Assembly (NCBI GenBank): GCA_020853635.1
Contig: JADYYN010000044.1
Coordinates: forward strand, 16,985-80,984
DNA: 64,000 nt
Source: Gemmatimonadaceae bacterium
Lineage (GTDB): Bacteria > Gemmatimonadota > Gemmatimonadetes > Gemmatimonadales > Gemmatimonadaceae
Direction of reading: 5' to 3'
Shown in pieces: positions 32,391 to 40,972 of the stretch (positions are counted from its first letter, which is position 1; each line of letters begins with the position of its first letter). The notes beneath the pieces are model-generated. The model saw nothing but the letters and a program-made list of their open reading frames with translations, was not told the DNA's origin and did no database searches. The position numbers and the translations under genes are program-made.

Positions 32391-32861
32391 TCAGTGGCAG
32401 TCCACGATCGCGTGCAACTGCGCCAGGAACCGCGCCCGGTCCTCCGCGCTCAGCGGCGCGAGCAGCTCCTGATCGATCTTCTTGAGCCGCCCTTCCAGCG
32501 TCGCGGCCAGCCGACGCCCCTGCGAGGTGAGCGTGAGCCGATACACTCGGCGATCGTCCGGGTCATCCTGCCGATCGATATAGCCCGCATCGGCGAGCGC
32601 CTGCGCCGACTGCATGGTGGTGGTGCGGTCCATGCCGAGCCGCTGGCCGAGCGCGAGCTGCGACATCGGCCCCTCGTCGCGGAGCGTGATGAGCATGAGC
32701 AGCTGCTGCGGCCGCAGGTGGAACTCGAACAACATCCGCTCGACGCGCACCCGGAACCGCGACGCCGCCTCCCGCATGAGGAAGCCGACCGTCGAGGTCA
32801 CGGCGGCGGGCAGCGCCGGAGCGCTCGGGTCGGGGACGGTCGGAAGTCGTTTACGTGTCAT
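32391..32861 (-). CDS. MarR family transcriptional regulator
   Basis: A 156-aa MarR protein. The helical dimer region is followed by the winged helix LRPQQLLMLITLRDEGPMSQ, LGQRLGMDRTTTMQSAQALADAG and the wing DRQDDPDDRRVYRLTLTSQG. ATG at 32861 is used; the much longer open frame upstream runs antisense to doxX. It is divergent from the DoxX-like gene (88 bp gap) and a perfect 6-3-6 palindrome lies between them. A small hydrophobic compound or stress ligand is inferred from family habit. Confidence 0.92.
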   Translation of the reverse strand: MTRKRLPTVPDPSAPALPAAVTSTVGFLMREAASRFRVRVERMLFEFHLRPQQLLMLITLRDEGPMSQLALGQRLGMDRTTTMQSAQALADAGYIDRQDDPDDRRVYRLTLTSQGRRLAATLEGRLKKIDQELLAPLSAEDRARFLAQLHAIVDCH

Positions 32862-32906
32862 CGAGTTGACAGCGGAAGGAGAGACGAATAGTATCTCATC
32901 CTGACC

Positions 32907-32921
32907 GTCAGTTCCACTGAC
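32907..32921. promoter_or_regulatory. Candidate MarR operator
   Basis: Perfect inverted repeat GTCAGT-TCC-ACTGAC in the gap between the divergent marR and doxX genes, 29 bp before the doxX start. Position and symmetry fit a MarR dimer site controlling doxX and possibly marR itself. Confidence 0.55.
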
Positions 32922-32949
32922 TATCTGCCACCCTGAACGATTCCCCACC

Positions 32950-33330
32950 ATGAAGAAGCTCATCTGGACCCTGCAGATCCTCCTCGCCCTCGCCATGACG
33001 GGCGCCGGCATCATGAAGATCACCAAGGCACCCGCCGACCTCCGCGCCGACCCGGCGATGGCCTGGGCGAACGACTTCACCGACACGCAGATCAAGCTCA
33101 TCGGCGCCGCCGAAGTGGCTGGCGCGGTGGGCCTCATCGTGCCGGCGGCCACGGGGATCGCGGTGTTCCTCACCCCGCTGGCCGCTGCCCTGCTCGGTGT
33201 GCTCATGGGTGGCGCGGTGTGGACGCACATCCGTCGGGACGAGCCGTTCACAGTGCCGTTGGTGATCACGCTGCTGCTGTTCGTGACGGCGTACCTGCGC
33301 TTCGCGAATCCGCCGGCCAAGAAGTCCTAG
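32950..33330 (+). CDS. DoxX family membrane protein
   Basis: A 126-aa protein with four hydrophobic helices (about 5-22, 48-70, 74-92, 100-118) and the DoxX-type opening [21 protein letters not shown]. DoxX-like proteins are small quinone- or redox-linked membrane proteins of mostly undefined role. It is divergent from the MarR gene, its likely regulator. The gene is followed by a perfect 10-bp hairpin (33362-33395). Confidence 0.9.
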   Translation: MKKLIWTLQILLALAMTGAGIMKITKAPADLRADPAMAWANDFTDTQIKLIGAAEVAGAVGLIVPAATGIAVFLTPLAAALLGVLMGGAVWTHIRRDEPFTVPLVITLLLFVTAYLRFANPPAKKS

Positions 33331-33361
33331 GCGCCGAGCAGAGCGGCGTCGAGTAGCTTTT

Positions 33362-33395
33362 GACGCGTCCGTCCCGAGCCAGGGGCGGACGCGTC
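33362..33395. terminator. Perfect 10-bp hairpin after doxX
   Basis: GACGCGTCCG (33362-33371) pairs with CGGACGCGTC (33386-33395) around a 14-nt loop, 31 bp after the doxX stop and 20 bp before the M24 peptidase start. It is followed by CCTCGTTTG, a weak T-rich tail. It is a terminator for doxX or a leader hairpin of the peptidase gene. Confidence 0.55.
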
Positions 33396-33415
33396 CCTCG
33401 TTTGCGGATACTCCA

Positions 33416-34831
33416 ATGCGCGTTCGCCTGAACACCCGCCTCGCTCTCATCGTCCTCGGGACGGTGCACGTCACGTCGTCGCTTCCGTTCGAGGCGCTGC
33501 GCGCGCAGGGGGGCACGCCGCACGGCCGCCGCCCCGTCGTCGCCTCCGCCGCCAAGCTCCTCACCTGGAGCGAGCAGATCGCCACCCGCGAGACCTGGCT
33601 GCGCAAGAAGCACGAGCTCCTCCTCCCGCTCATGCGCGAACACAAGATCGGCATGTGGATCATCGTGAACGAGGAGTTCCACGACGACCCGGTCGTCCAA
33701 CAGATCGCGCCGCCGCGCCCGTACACGGGAAATCGCGACGTCTTCGTCTTCATAGATGCCGGCGACGCCGGGCTCAAGAAGTTCGCGATCACCGGCTATA
33801 CGGAGGAGAACCTCGCGCGATTCTTCGATGCGCCCACCACCGAGCCGCTGCCCCCGGCGGGTACGCTCCGCAAACTCTGGGAGCAGTACCAGCCGAGCAC
33901 GATCGGCTTGAGCATCGGCGGCGGACGCGGCCAGACGCGCGCACTCGGGTACGACGCGCATCGCTTCATCTCCGAGGCCATGGGCCCCGATGCGGTCGCG
34001 CGATTCGTGAGTGCGGCGCGACTCACCACCGACTACCTCGACACACGCATCCCCGAGGAACTCGAGCACTATCGCGCGGCGGTCGAAGTCACGGAGGAGA
34101 TCGTTCGGCGTGCGCTGTCCTCTGAGTTCATCACGCCGGGCGTCACCACGGTAGGCGATGTCCGTCGTGCGCTCTACGATCTGCTGTGGGCCGCCGGCGT
34201 GCGCACGTGGTTCCAGCCCGACCTCCGCGTGCAGCGGGCCCAAGGTGACATCGCCACCTCACGCGGATTCGTCGCCGTCGCTCCCGAAGCCACGGTGATC
34301 CTCCCGGGTGATCTCGTGCACATCGACTTCGGCATCACGTACATGGGGTTCGACACCGACTGGCAGAAGATGGCCTACGTGCTCAAGCCCGGTGAGACCG
34401 ACGCGCCCGCGGGCCTCAAGCAGGCGCTCAAGAACACCAACACGCTGCAGGACGCACTCATGCTACGCGCCGCGCGCCCAGGCCGCACCGGCGGCGAAGT
34501 GTTCAACACGACGATGGCCGAGATGAAGCAGCGCGGTATCGAAGCCATGGTGTACTCGCATCCGCTCGGTGCGCAGGGACACGGTCTTGGCGCCTCGATC
34601 GACTTCCGCTCGGCGCTGCGCACCGACACCACTGTCGCGGGCCAACGCCTCCGGCTCGGCTCCTATATCTCGATCGAACTCAACACCGGCCTCGCGATTC
34701 CCGAGTGGGGCGGCAAGAAGGCGTTCGTGATGATGGAGGACTGCGCGTATCTCACCGCCGAAGGGTATCGGTTCTTCCGGCCGCGGCAGGAGGCGTTCTA
34801 CCTCATCGCGTCAGCAAGCGCGACGCGTTGA
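33416..34831 (+). CDS. Exported M24 metallopeptidase (Xaa-Pro aminopeptidase-like)
   Basis: A 471-aa protein with a signal peptide (to about RAQ, residue 31), an N-terminal creatinase/prolidase-like domain (50-215) and the M24 pita-bread domain (220-465). The five metal ligands can be assigned: D304 (HIDFG), D315 (FDTDW), H389 (GAQGHGLG), E421 (SIELN) and E441 (MMEDC). Family enzymes cleave N-terminal residues preceding proline or related amide bonds. ATG at 33416. The convergent aldo/keto reductase ends 7 bp away. Confidence 0.92.
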   Translation: MRVRLNTRLALIVLGTVHVTSSLPFEALRAQGGTPHGRRPVVASAAKLLTWSEQIATRETWLRKKHELLLPLMREHKIGMWIIVNEEFHDDPVVQQIAPPRPYTGNRDVFVFIDAGDAGLKKFAITGYTEENLARFFDAPTTEPLPPAGTLRKLWEQYQPSTIGLSIGGGRGQTRALGYDAHRFISEAMGPDAVARFVSAARLTTDYLDTRIPEELEHYRAAVEVTEEIVRRALSSEFITPGVTTVGDVRRALYDLLWAAGVRTWFQPDLRVQRAQGDIATSRGFVAVAPEATVILPGDLVHIDFGITYMGFDTDWQKMAYVLKPGETDAPAGLKQALKNTNTLQDALMLRAARPGRTGGEVFNTTMAEMKQRGIEAMVYSHPLGAQGHGLGASIDFRSALRTDTTVAGQRLRLGSYISIELNTGLAIPEWGGKKAFVMMEDCAYLTAEGYRFFRPRQEAFYLIASASATR

Positions 34832-34837
34832 CCTCAC

Positions 34838-35899
34838 TCAGTCCGTCGCCGCCGCGTTGAGTCCGTACCGCATGATCACGGCGTGACGCCCGCCTTTCTC
34901 CCGCTCGAGTGCATAGACATCGCCGAGCGGCCCGTGACCGTCGCCTTCTATAGATGAGGCGATCGCCGACATATCCGTCTCGCTCAGCGTGAGCCGAAGC
35001 GCAGCGAGCGTCGCCGGCAGATGCGCGACGTTCCGCGCGCCGATGATCGCGGCGCCCACCGCGGGCTGCTCGAGCACCCAGCGCAGCGCCACCGCACCGA
35101 TCGTCGCGCCCTTGGCGACGGCCACGGCATGCAACGCGTGGAGCAGTCGCTGGAACGCCGCCCACCCGCCCCACTCATCGATGATCAGTTTGTACTTCAC
35201 GAGCGAGCGGTTCTCCATCGGCTCCGCGGGCGCGGCCGCGCCGAGCCAGCGCTCGTGCACAAACCCACCGGCGAGCGCGCCGAACGCCAACAATCGTACC
35301 CCGCGCGCCTCACAGAGCGCTCGCATCGTCCCCAGCGCGCGACGGTCGATCACCGAACACTGCACCTGGTGCGCGACGATCGGCACGCCGGCGTCGAGCA
35401 TCGCTTGGAGATGCACCGTATCGAAGTTCGTCGCGCCGAGCGCAACGATCTTCCCTTCCCGCCGCATCGCGTCGAGATGCAGCGCCGCATCCACCACGCG
35501 GTCCTGCTCGTAGTCCCACCAATGGAACTGCACGAGATCCAATCGCTCGGTGCCGAGTCGGCGCAGTGAGCGGTCGATGGTACGTTCGAGATCCGCGCGC
35601 GTGATGCGCGCCAGCAGATCGAGGTCGGGCACACACTTGGTGTGCACTCGGATCGCCGGCGCGTTGGGACCATGGCGCTCGCGCCACTCGCGCAGGAACC
35701 GGCCGATGAGCGCTTCAACACCGGTATAGATGTCCGCACAATCGAACGCCGTGATGCCCGCCTCGGCGAACGCGTGCATGTCGTCGAGCGCGCGCCGCTC
35801 CTCCACCGCGCCGTGCCCGCCGGCGAGTTGCCAACCGCCCTTGATCAGTCGTGCGGGAGAGTCGACGGGCACCGACGCGGTCGAACTCGCGGCGCTCAC
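34838..35899 (-). CDS. Aldo/keto reductase
   Basis: A 353-aa (beta/alpha)8 NADPH-dependent oxidoreductase. The catalytic tetrad can be read as Asp and Tyr in FDCADIYTG, Lys in VHTKCVPDLD and His in LVQFHWWDYE. The C-terminal GAAIIGARNVAHL contacts the cofactor phosphate in the family. GTG at 35899 overlaps the stop of the upstream TIGR04076 gene by 4 bp (GTGA), so the two are translationally coupled. The open frame extends further upstream but only as a shadow of that gene. Substrate unknown. Confidence 0.92.
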   Translation of the reverse strand: MSAASSTASVPVDSPARLIKGGWQLAGGHGAVEERRALDDMHAFAEAGITAFDCADIYTGVEALIGRFLREWRERHGPNAPAIRVHTKCVPDLDLLARITRADLERTIDRSLRRLGTERLDLVQFHWWDYEQDRVVDAALHLDAMRREGKIVALGATNFDTVHLQAMLDAGVPIVAHQVQCSVIDRRALGTMRALCEARGVRLLAFGALAGGFVHERWLGAAAPAEPMENRSLVKYKLIIDEWGGWAAFQRLLHALHAVAVAKGATIGAVALRWVLEQPAVGAAIIGARNVAHLPATLAALRLTLSETDMSAIASSIEGDGHGPLGDVYALEREKGGRHAVIMRYGLNAAATD

Positions 35900-36252
35900 G
35901 GCGTCAGCGGCACGCGAGTCACCTCGCCATGCCGCCACGTGCTCGTTCCTGTGCGCGTGATGCGGAACCGTCCGCCGCAATGCGGATCCGGGCACGCGAT
36001 CTCGGCGTCCGTCGTCATCCAGTCGTTGGGGTGCGTCTCGCGCTGCTTGGCCGGCAACAGCGGCAGGATCGCGGCAAGCGGATACAACGGGAACGACTGC
36101 CCCGGCGGGAACCGAAGGTTCTCGCCCACCAGTTCGAACCAATCGCCGGCCTTGTGATTGCACACCATCGGACGCTCGGTCGCGACGACCTCAACGCGGA
36201 GGTCGTAGAGCGTGAACGCATCGTCGGGTCGCATGGAGTGGTCGGGCGTCAT
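35896..36252 (-). CDS. TIGR04076 family protein
   Basis: A 118-aa protein resembling the TIGR04076 family. The fold opens with LRVEVVATERPMVCNHKAGDWFELVGENLRF, where Cys follows the first strand and a Gly-Asp turn precedes a hydrophobic strand. It continues with LYPLAAILPLLPAKQRE and ends with a CPDPHCGGRFRITR pair of cysteines. It overlaps the aldo/keto reductase gene by 4 bp; this family is often seen beside aldo/keto reductases, so it may be an accessory to that enzyme (inference). ATG at 36252; M at 36237 is an alternative. Confidence 0.75.
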   Translation of the reverse strand: MTPDHSMRPDDAFTLYDLRVEVVATERPMVCNHKAGDWFELVGENLRFPPGQSFPLYPLAAILPLLPAKQRETHPNDWMTTDAEIACPDPHCGGRFRITRTGTSTWRHGEVTRVPLTP

Positions 36253-36291
36253 GTCGCGAAGGATAGCCGCCACAGCGTATCTTCGTCCACC

Positions 36292-37728
36292 ATGCATCCC
36301 CCCGCCCTCACGTTCCACCTCGGCACCGCCGGGGCGCTGGCGCCGTTCGCGGTGTTCCTCGCCGGTGTCACGGCGCTCGCGCTGCAGGGTGCACCCGATG
36401 AACGCGGCTTCTGGCCCGTGCTGCTCGGCGCGCTCATCGTCGGTCTGCTGCTCGCAAAGGACCGCGAGCGATACGCCGAGGCGATGCTCGACGGCATGAG
36501 TCAGCGCATCGTGATGATCATGCTCTGCGCCTGGTTATTCGCGGGCGTACTCGGCGCACTGCTCAGCGCGAGCGGGTTCGTGGGAGCGCTGGCGTGGGGC
36601 GCACAGGCGCTCAGACTGAGCGGTGGCGCGTACGTCGCGGCGGCGTTCATTGCGTGCGCGGTGATCTCTACGGCCACCGGCACCAGCTTCGGGACCATCC
36701 TCGTCGCGGGGCCGCTGTTGTATCCCGCCGGTGGCGCCGCCGGCGCGGCACCTGCGGCGCTCATCGGCGCGATCCTCGCCGGCGCGACGTGGGGCGATTC
36801 CATGTCGCCTGTGTCCGACACGACCATCGCGTCGAGCGGTTCACAGGGCGCGGACATCGGCGGCACGGTGCGCGCGCGACTCAAGTATGCGGTACCCGCG
36901 GGGCTTATCGCGCTCATCGCGTCGTTCGTGCTCGGCGGCGGCGACGCGTCCGGTGCGCGGGCCGCGGCGGCGGCCATCGCAGCGACCGCCAGCCAAGCGG
37001 GCACGAACGTCGCCACGACTGCAGACTCGGGTCGTGCGCTCGTGATGCTCGCTGTTCCGATCCTCGTGATCAGTCTGCTGCTCGCAAAGCGACACCTGCT
37101 CGAAGCGCTCCTCTTCGGTATTCTGGCGACCGTGCTGATCGGCCTGATGAGCGGATTGCTCACCCCGAGCCAGCTGCTGCGCGTGGAACCCGGTGCGTTC
37201 GGCGCGACCGGGGTGGTGGTGGACGGCTTCGGACGGGCGATCGGCGTGAGCGTGTTCACGCTGCTGCTGATGGCACTCGTCGGCACGATCCAAGCGACCG
37301 ATCTCCTTGAGCGTCTCGTCGCGTTCGCGGCGACACGGGCGCGCACCGCCGCCGGCGCCGAGTGGTGGATCGTCGGGACCGTCTCAGCGGCGGTGCTGCT
37401 CACCACCCACTCCGTCGTTGCGGTGCTCATGACCGGCCCGTTCGCATCTGAGACCGGCGCGCGGCACGGACTCAGCGCGTACCGTCGCGCGAATCTGCTC
37501 GATCTCACGGTGTGCACGTGGCCGTTCCTGTTGCCGTGGTTCCTGCCGACCATCCTCGCCTCAACGGCGACGCGTGATGCCGCCGCGCTCGGCATGCCCG
37601 CGGTGGGGCCGCTGGCCATCGGCATGCACAACACGTATGCGTGGGCGTTGGTGGTGACGGTGGTCGTCATGGTCACCAGTGGGTACGGTCGACGCGACGC
37701 GGTGACGAAGCTCGCGCACGGCAGGTAG
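36292..37728 (+). CDS. NhaC-type Na+/H+ antiporter family protein
   Basis: A 478-aa polytopic membrane protein with about eleven hydrophobic helices. The core motif SPVSDTTIASSG (about residues 170-181) preceded by GAILAGATWGDSM is diagnostic of the NhaC/arginine-ornithine antiporter-like superfamily. A second discontinuous-helix region appears as TTHSVVAVLMTGPF and LDLTVCTWPFLLPWFLP. NhaC members exchange Na+ for H+ or dicarboxylates; the ion is not predictable from these motifs. ATG at 36292 is divergent from TIGR04076 (39 bp gap). A lipoprotein gene follows after 8 bp. Confidence 0.9.
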   Translation: MHPPALTFHLGTAGALAPFAVFLAGVTALALQGAPDERGFWPVLLGALIVGLLLAKDRERYAEAMLDGMSQRIVMIMLCAWLFAGVLGALLSASGFVGALAWGAQALRLSGGAYVAAAFIACAVISTATGTSFGTILVAGPLLYPAGGAAGAAPAALIGAILAGATWGDSMSPVSDTTIASSGSQGADIGGTVRARLKYAVPAGLIALIASFVLGGGDASGARAAAAAIAATASQAGTNVATTADSGRALVMLAVPILVISLLLAKRHLLEALLFGILATVLIGLMSGLLTPSQLLRVEPGAFGATGVVVDGFGRAIGVSVFTLLLMALVGTIQATDLLERLVAFAATRARTAAGAEWWIVGTVSAAVLLTTHSVVAVLMTGPFASETGARHGLSAYRRANLLDLTVCTWPFLLPWFLPTILASTATRDAAALGMPAVGPLAIGMHNTYAWALVVTVVVMVTSGYGRRDAVTKLAHGR

Positions 37729-37736
37729 TGCTCGGC

Positions 37737-38363
37737 ATGAGAACGCTGACGCCCCCATCCGTCCGCCGCATCGGCCTGGCACTCGTGGTCGCGCTGAGCG
37801 GCGCCGGCTGCGATGCCGAGCTCATGAGCCCGGAGTTCGAACGCGTGACGGCCGAACGTGCCGCGCAGGACTTCGTGGACCGTCACCGCGAAGAGTGGCG
37901 CGTGAACGTGCTGGGGAGTGACCCGCCTGCCATCCTCGAGCAGACCAGCATGTGCGGCCCAACCGGCGGCAGCGGAGTCAACGTGCTCCTGCTCTCGGGG
38001 CGCGATGCACGGATCTCACTGTACCTCGGCTGCGGCGTCACCCGGGGCGCGAGTGCGGACGAGCTTGCCGCCGCACTCCGGTTCGTCGTGATCGAGGCGC
38101 TGCCGCACGGGATCGCGTCACCAGGCTGGCGATTCCAGGTGCTCACTCCCTCGAGTTCTTTCTCCGAGGGCGCCACGCTCCGCGTCGCCGGCGGGCGATT
38201 GACGGTCGACGTCGATACGCCGTTGTTCGCCATCTTTGGATACAGCGAGCGCCCTTCGTGCGAGGCGCCGCAGGACGGTTTTGCGACGAACGAGTGCGTC
38301 CTGCAGCGACCGTTCGATGTGCCGCTGCACCTCACGTTCTCGGTGCCGTACCCGCGGCCGTAG
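37737..38363 (+). CDS. Hypothetical lipoprotein
   Basis: A 208-aa protein with a clear signal peptide and lipobox SGAGC (C at about residue 24), then an unrecognised domain with five further cysteines, including SMCGPTGG and a C-terminal pair in CEAPQDGFATNEC. ATG at 37737 is 8 bp after the antiporter stop, so it is probably co-transcribed with it. No enzyme motif seen; a periplasmic cysteine-stabilised binding domain is possible. Confidence 0.75.
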   Translation: MRTLTPPSVRRIGLALVVALSGAGCDAELMSPEFERVTAERAAQDFVDRHREEWRVNVLGSDPPAILEQTSMCGPTGGSGVNVLLLSGRDARISLYLGCGVTRGASADELAAALRFVVIEALPHGIASPGWRFQVLTPSSSFSEGATLRVAGGRLTVDVDTPLFAIFGYSERPSCEAPQDGFATNECVLQRPFDVPLHLTFSVPYPRP

Positions 38364-38438
38364 TCCCGGAAACCGCCGCGCCGGCGTTGCGTAGGGCGAA
38401 CGAATCGATCCACCGCGACCGCCCGTTCCGGAGCCCCC

Positions 38439-38987
38439 GTGCACGCCTCGCAGTTCCCTCGCATCCGCCAGTGGTTCGTCGCGGGTCTCACGCTCGCGTA
38501 CTGGGCGTTGCTCGCGTGGCAGCACCTGCACGCCGGCGTCCCCGCGCACAGCTTCGGCGCGCGCGAAGACATGCCGGCCATCTCCAACTGGTGGGGCGCG
38601 CTGGTGATGCCTGTGTTGGCGTGGACACTGACCGGACTCGCTCAGGCGCGACTGAAGGCGCTCCCTGCCGATCAAGGCGACGCCGCGCTCCGCCACACGC
38701 TGCTGGCCTTTGTGGGAGCGCTCACCTACGGGGCCGTGATGGCGTTGCTCTTCACCGTCGATCCGGAGCACACCGCCCTCTCGACGCTGTTCTTCGCGCT
38801 GCCCGTCGTCGGCCTCATCCTCCCAGTGTTCCGCCCCGAGTACGTGCTCGGGTTCTACCTCGGGATGCTGATCACCTTCGGTCCCGTGATCCCGCTTGTG
38901 ATCGGCCTGGCCGTCGCCATGGTCTCGGCCTTGCTCCAAGTGCTCCTACGGCCGCTCTTCCGCCGCATGAGCCGCGTCGCGCGCTGA
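38439..38987 (+). CDS. Hypothetical membrane protein
   Basis: A 182-aa protein with about five hydrophobic segments: 12-28, 48-66, 86-106, 114-130 and 136-170. GTG at 38439 with a GGAG 5 nt upstream is a plausible start. The sequence lacks charged motifs that would suggest a transporter class. Last gene before the convergent TetR gene. Family not recognised. Confidence 0.7.
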   Translation: MHASQFPRIRQWFVAGLTLAYWALLAWQHLHAGVPAHSFGAREDMPAISNWWGALVMPVLAWTLTGLAQARLKALPADQGDAALRHTLLAFVGALTYGAVMALLFTVDPEHTALSTLFFALPVVGLILPVFRPEYVLGFYLGMLITFGPVIPLVIGLAVAMVSALLQVLLRPLFRRMSRVAR

Positions 38988-39020
38988 ATCGGGAGTAGTC
39001 CAGGCAGTCGTTCGCTGAGC

Positions 39021-39578
39021 CTATCCGCGGTGCGCGGCGATCATCGCCTCGCCCATCCTGACGAGCCGAGCCCCTAGGCCTTCGCGTCCCACACTCTGCG
39101 CCGTCACGCGCGCACCCTCGAGCAGCAGGAACAGCTCGTCCGCGAGCATCTTCGGCTCCGTCATCCCCGCCGCGCGCGCGAGCTTCACCACGCGATCGCG
39201 CGTGCCGTTCTTGTGCTCGCGCACCACCGCGCGCGCCGGGTGATCCTCTTCGGGAAGCTCGATCGCCGCATTGGCGAGCGCGCAGCCGCGATGGTCCGCA
39301 CTCGAGGCATGGTCACTCATGTCGCGAAACCACGCGCGCAGCTGCGCCAGCGGGTCGTTGGGATGCCTGGCGGCGAGGTCGGTCCAGATGCGGTCCGCGC
39401 TCGCTGCCTCACGCTGCAGGTACTCCGCGACGAGTTCGTCCTTCGACGCGAAGTGCCGGTACAGCGTCATCTTGTTCGTGCCCGCCTGCTCGACGATCGC
39501 ATCGACGCCGATCGCGCGGATGCCCTGCCGATAGAACAAATCGGCCGCCGCCGCGAGGATACGCTCGCGCGGCGGCAT
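39021..39578 (-). CDS. TetR family transcriptional regulator
   Basis: A 185-aa regulator with the TetR helix-turn-helix at about 5-50 (ERILAAAADLFYRQGIRAIG, VDAIVEQAGTNKMTLYRHF, KDELV) and a helical ligand domain with an HRGCALANAAIE-type segment seen in AcrR/TetR_C subgroups. ATG at 39578 is used; an in-frame GTG at 39611 would add 11 residues. It is divergent from the old-yellow-enzyme gene and two tandem perfect palindromes sit between them, so it most likely represses that gene and itself, as NemR-like regulators do. Confidence 0.92.
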   Translation of the reverse strand: MPPRERILAAAADLFYRQGIRAIGVDAIVEQAGTNKMTLYRHFASKDELVAEYLQREAASADRIWTDLAARHPNDPLAQLRAWFRDMSDHASSADHRGCALANAAIELPEEDHPARAVVREHKNGTRDRVVKLARAAGMTEPKMLADELFLLLEGARVTAQSVGREGLGARLVRMGEAMIAAHRG

Positions 39579-39674
39579 CGACTGGGCGGCGTCGGTGTCG
39601 CTGGTATCCACTGATGAAGGGAGAGCTGAACGCCTGACGCCTGAACGGGGCACGGGACTCGTGGGAACGAACGA

Positions 39675-39704
39675 TTGACAACGGGTGTTACTGGTCAGTA
39701 ACAT
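39675..39704 (+). promoter_or_regulatory. Candidate promoter of the OYE gene
   Basis: A perfect -35 TTGACA (39675-39680) and, 18 bp later, a TAACAT -10-like box (39699-39704). The -10 overlaps the first TetR palindrome, so repressor binding would block RNA polymerase. Confidence 0.5.
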
Positions 39705-39727
39705 GGAGATGTTACCGGTCGGTAACA
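39686..39727. promoter_or_regulatory. Two tandem TetR operators
   Basis: Two perfect inverted repeats: TGTTACT-GGTC-AGTAACA (39686-39703) and TGTTACC-GGTC-GGTAACA (39710-39727). Their centres are 24 bp apart, with a 6-bp spacer. They lie between the divergent tetR and OYE genes and overlap the candidate OYE promoter. Confidence 0.82.
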
Positions 39728-39793
39728 ATATGTCATCCCGCGACCGCGACCACAACCGCCGGCCCACCCGCCCCCGCACAGGACTCCACCGCC

Positions 39794-40918
39794 ATGCCAT
39801 CTGCGACCGCCACTGCCACATCCGTCTCCACGACCGCCGCCACCCCCGCACCATCCGACAGCCCCGTCGACATGTTCGCGCCCGTGCGCGTCGGCGCGGT
39901 CGAAGCGGCCAATCGCTTCGTGATGGCGCCCATGACCCGCAGCCGGGCGCTCGAGGGCAACGTGCCCAACCCGCTCGCCGCCGCGTACTACGTGCAGCGC
40001 GCCTCCGCCGGACTCATCGTGACGGAAGGCACCCAGGTCAGCCCGCAAGGCGTCGGGTACATCCGGACGCCGGGCATCCACTCTGCGGAGCAGGTGGCCG
40101 CATGGCGTGGCATCACCGACGCCGTGCATCGCGCTGGCGGCAAGATATTCGCGCAGCTGTGGCACGTGGGGCGCGTCTCGCATCCGGACTTCCACGGCGG
40201 AGCGTTGCCCGTCGCGCCGTCGGCGATCGGTTTCGAGGCGAAGGTCTTCACGCCCGAGGGCATGAAGCCCACCGTGACACCGCGCGCCCTCGCGCTCGAC
40301 GAGCTCCCCGACATCGTCGCGCAGTTCCGTCATGGCGCCGAGCAGGCGAAGGCCGCCGGCTTCGATGGCGTCGAGATCCATGGGGCTAACGGCTACCTGC
40401 TCGACCAGTTCACGCGCGATGGCTCCAACCAGCGCACAGACGCCTACGGTGGCAGCATCGCGAACCGCGTGCGGCTTCCGCTCGAGGTCACGCAGGCCGT
40501 CGTCGATGTGTGGGGCGCGGACCGTGTGGGGTATCGCATCTCGCCGCACGTGCCGTTCAACGGCATGACCGATTCCGACCCGCGCGCGACGTTTGCGGCA
40601 CTCACCACCGGCCTGAGCGCACTCGGCCTCGCGTACCTCCACGTGATCGATCCGGCGACGACCGCCGAGCGGATCTCGCCGCAGCTCCGTCCGTTGTTCT
40701 CGGGCGCGTACATCGTGAACGGGGGATTCACCGCAGCGTCGGCGGCCGAGGCCATTACGAGCGGGGCGGCCGATATGGTCTCGTTCGGCACGGCGTTCAT
40801 CGCCAATCCCGACCTGCCGCAGCGATTCCGCACCGGGGCCCCGCTGAGCGCGCCGAGTCAGGCGACGTTCTATCAGGGTGAGGAGAAGGGGTACATCGAT
40901 TATCCGGCCGTGGCGTAG
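39794..40918 (+). CDS. Old yellow enzyme family ene-reductase
   Basis: A 374-aa FMN-dependent NADH:flavin oxidoreductase of the OYE/NemA group. The TIM-barrel core begins at residue 27 (DMFAPVRVG). The substrate-binding pair H196 and N199 is in EIHGANGYLLDQF, which also supplies Tyr201. Late motifs AYIVNGGFTAASA and DMVSFGTAFIANPDL bind the FMN phosphate. Such enzymes reduce activated C=C bonds of enones, N-ethylmaleimide or nitro compounds. The first 26 residues are Thr/Ala/Pro-rich and atypical, so ATG at 39872 is an alternative start. Controlled by the divergent TetR (inference). A perfect 15-bp hairpin follows the gene. Confidence 0.94.
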   Translation: MPSATATATSVSTTAATPAPSDSPVDMFAPVRVGAVEAANRFVMAPMTRSRALEGNVPNPLAAAYYVQRASAGLIVTEGTQVSPQGVGYIRTPGIHSAEQVAAWRGITDAVHRAGGKIFAQLWHVGRVSHPDFHGGALPVAPSAIGFEAKVFTPEGMKPTVTPRALALDELPDIVAQFRHGAEQAKAAGFDGVEIHGANGYLLDQFTRDGSNQRTDAYGGSIANRVRLPLEVTQAVVDVWGADRVGYRISPHVPFNGMTDSDPRATFAALTTGLSALGLAYLHVIDPATTAERISPQLRPLFSGAYIVNGGFTAASAAEAITSGAADMVSFGTAFIANPDLPQRFRTGAPLSAPSQATFYQGEEKGYIDYPAVA

Positions 40919-40933
40919 CACGTCTCTGGCGGT

Positions 40934-40967
40934 CAGGCGCCACGCGACTCGCGTCGCGTGGCGCCTG
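40934..40967. terminator. Perfect 15-bp bidirectional hairpin
   Basis: Arms 40934-40948 and 40953-40967 are exact complements with a TCGC tetraloop, between the convergent OYE and ankyrin genes. In the plus direction it is followed by TCGTTTC. Strong candidate for a bidirectional terminator. Confidence 0.7.
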
Positions 40968-40972
40968 TCGTT

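Noticed and set aside
36501..37886. A 461-codon minus-strand frame over the NhaC gene.
   Set aside because: Shadow frame. The NhaC motif and helix pattern on the plus strand are decisive.
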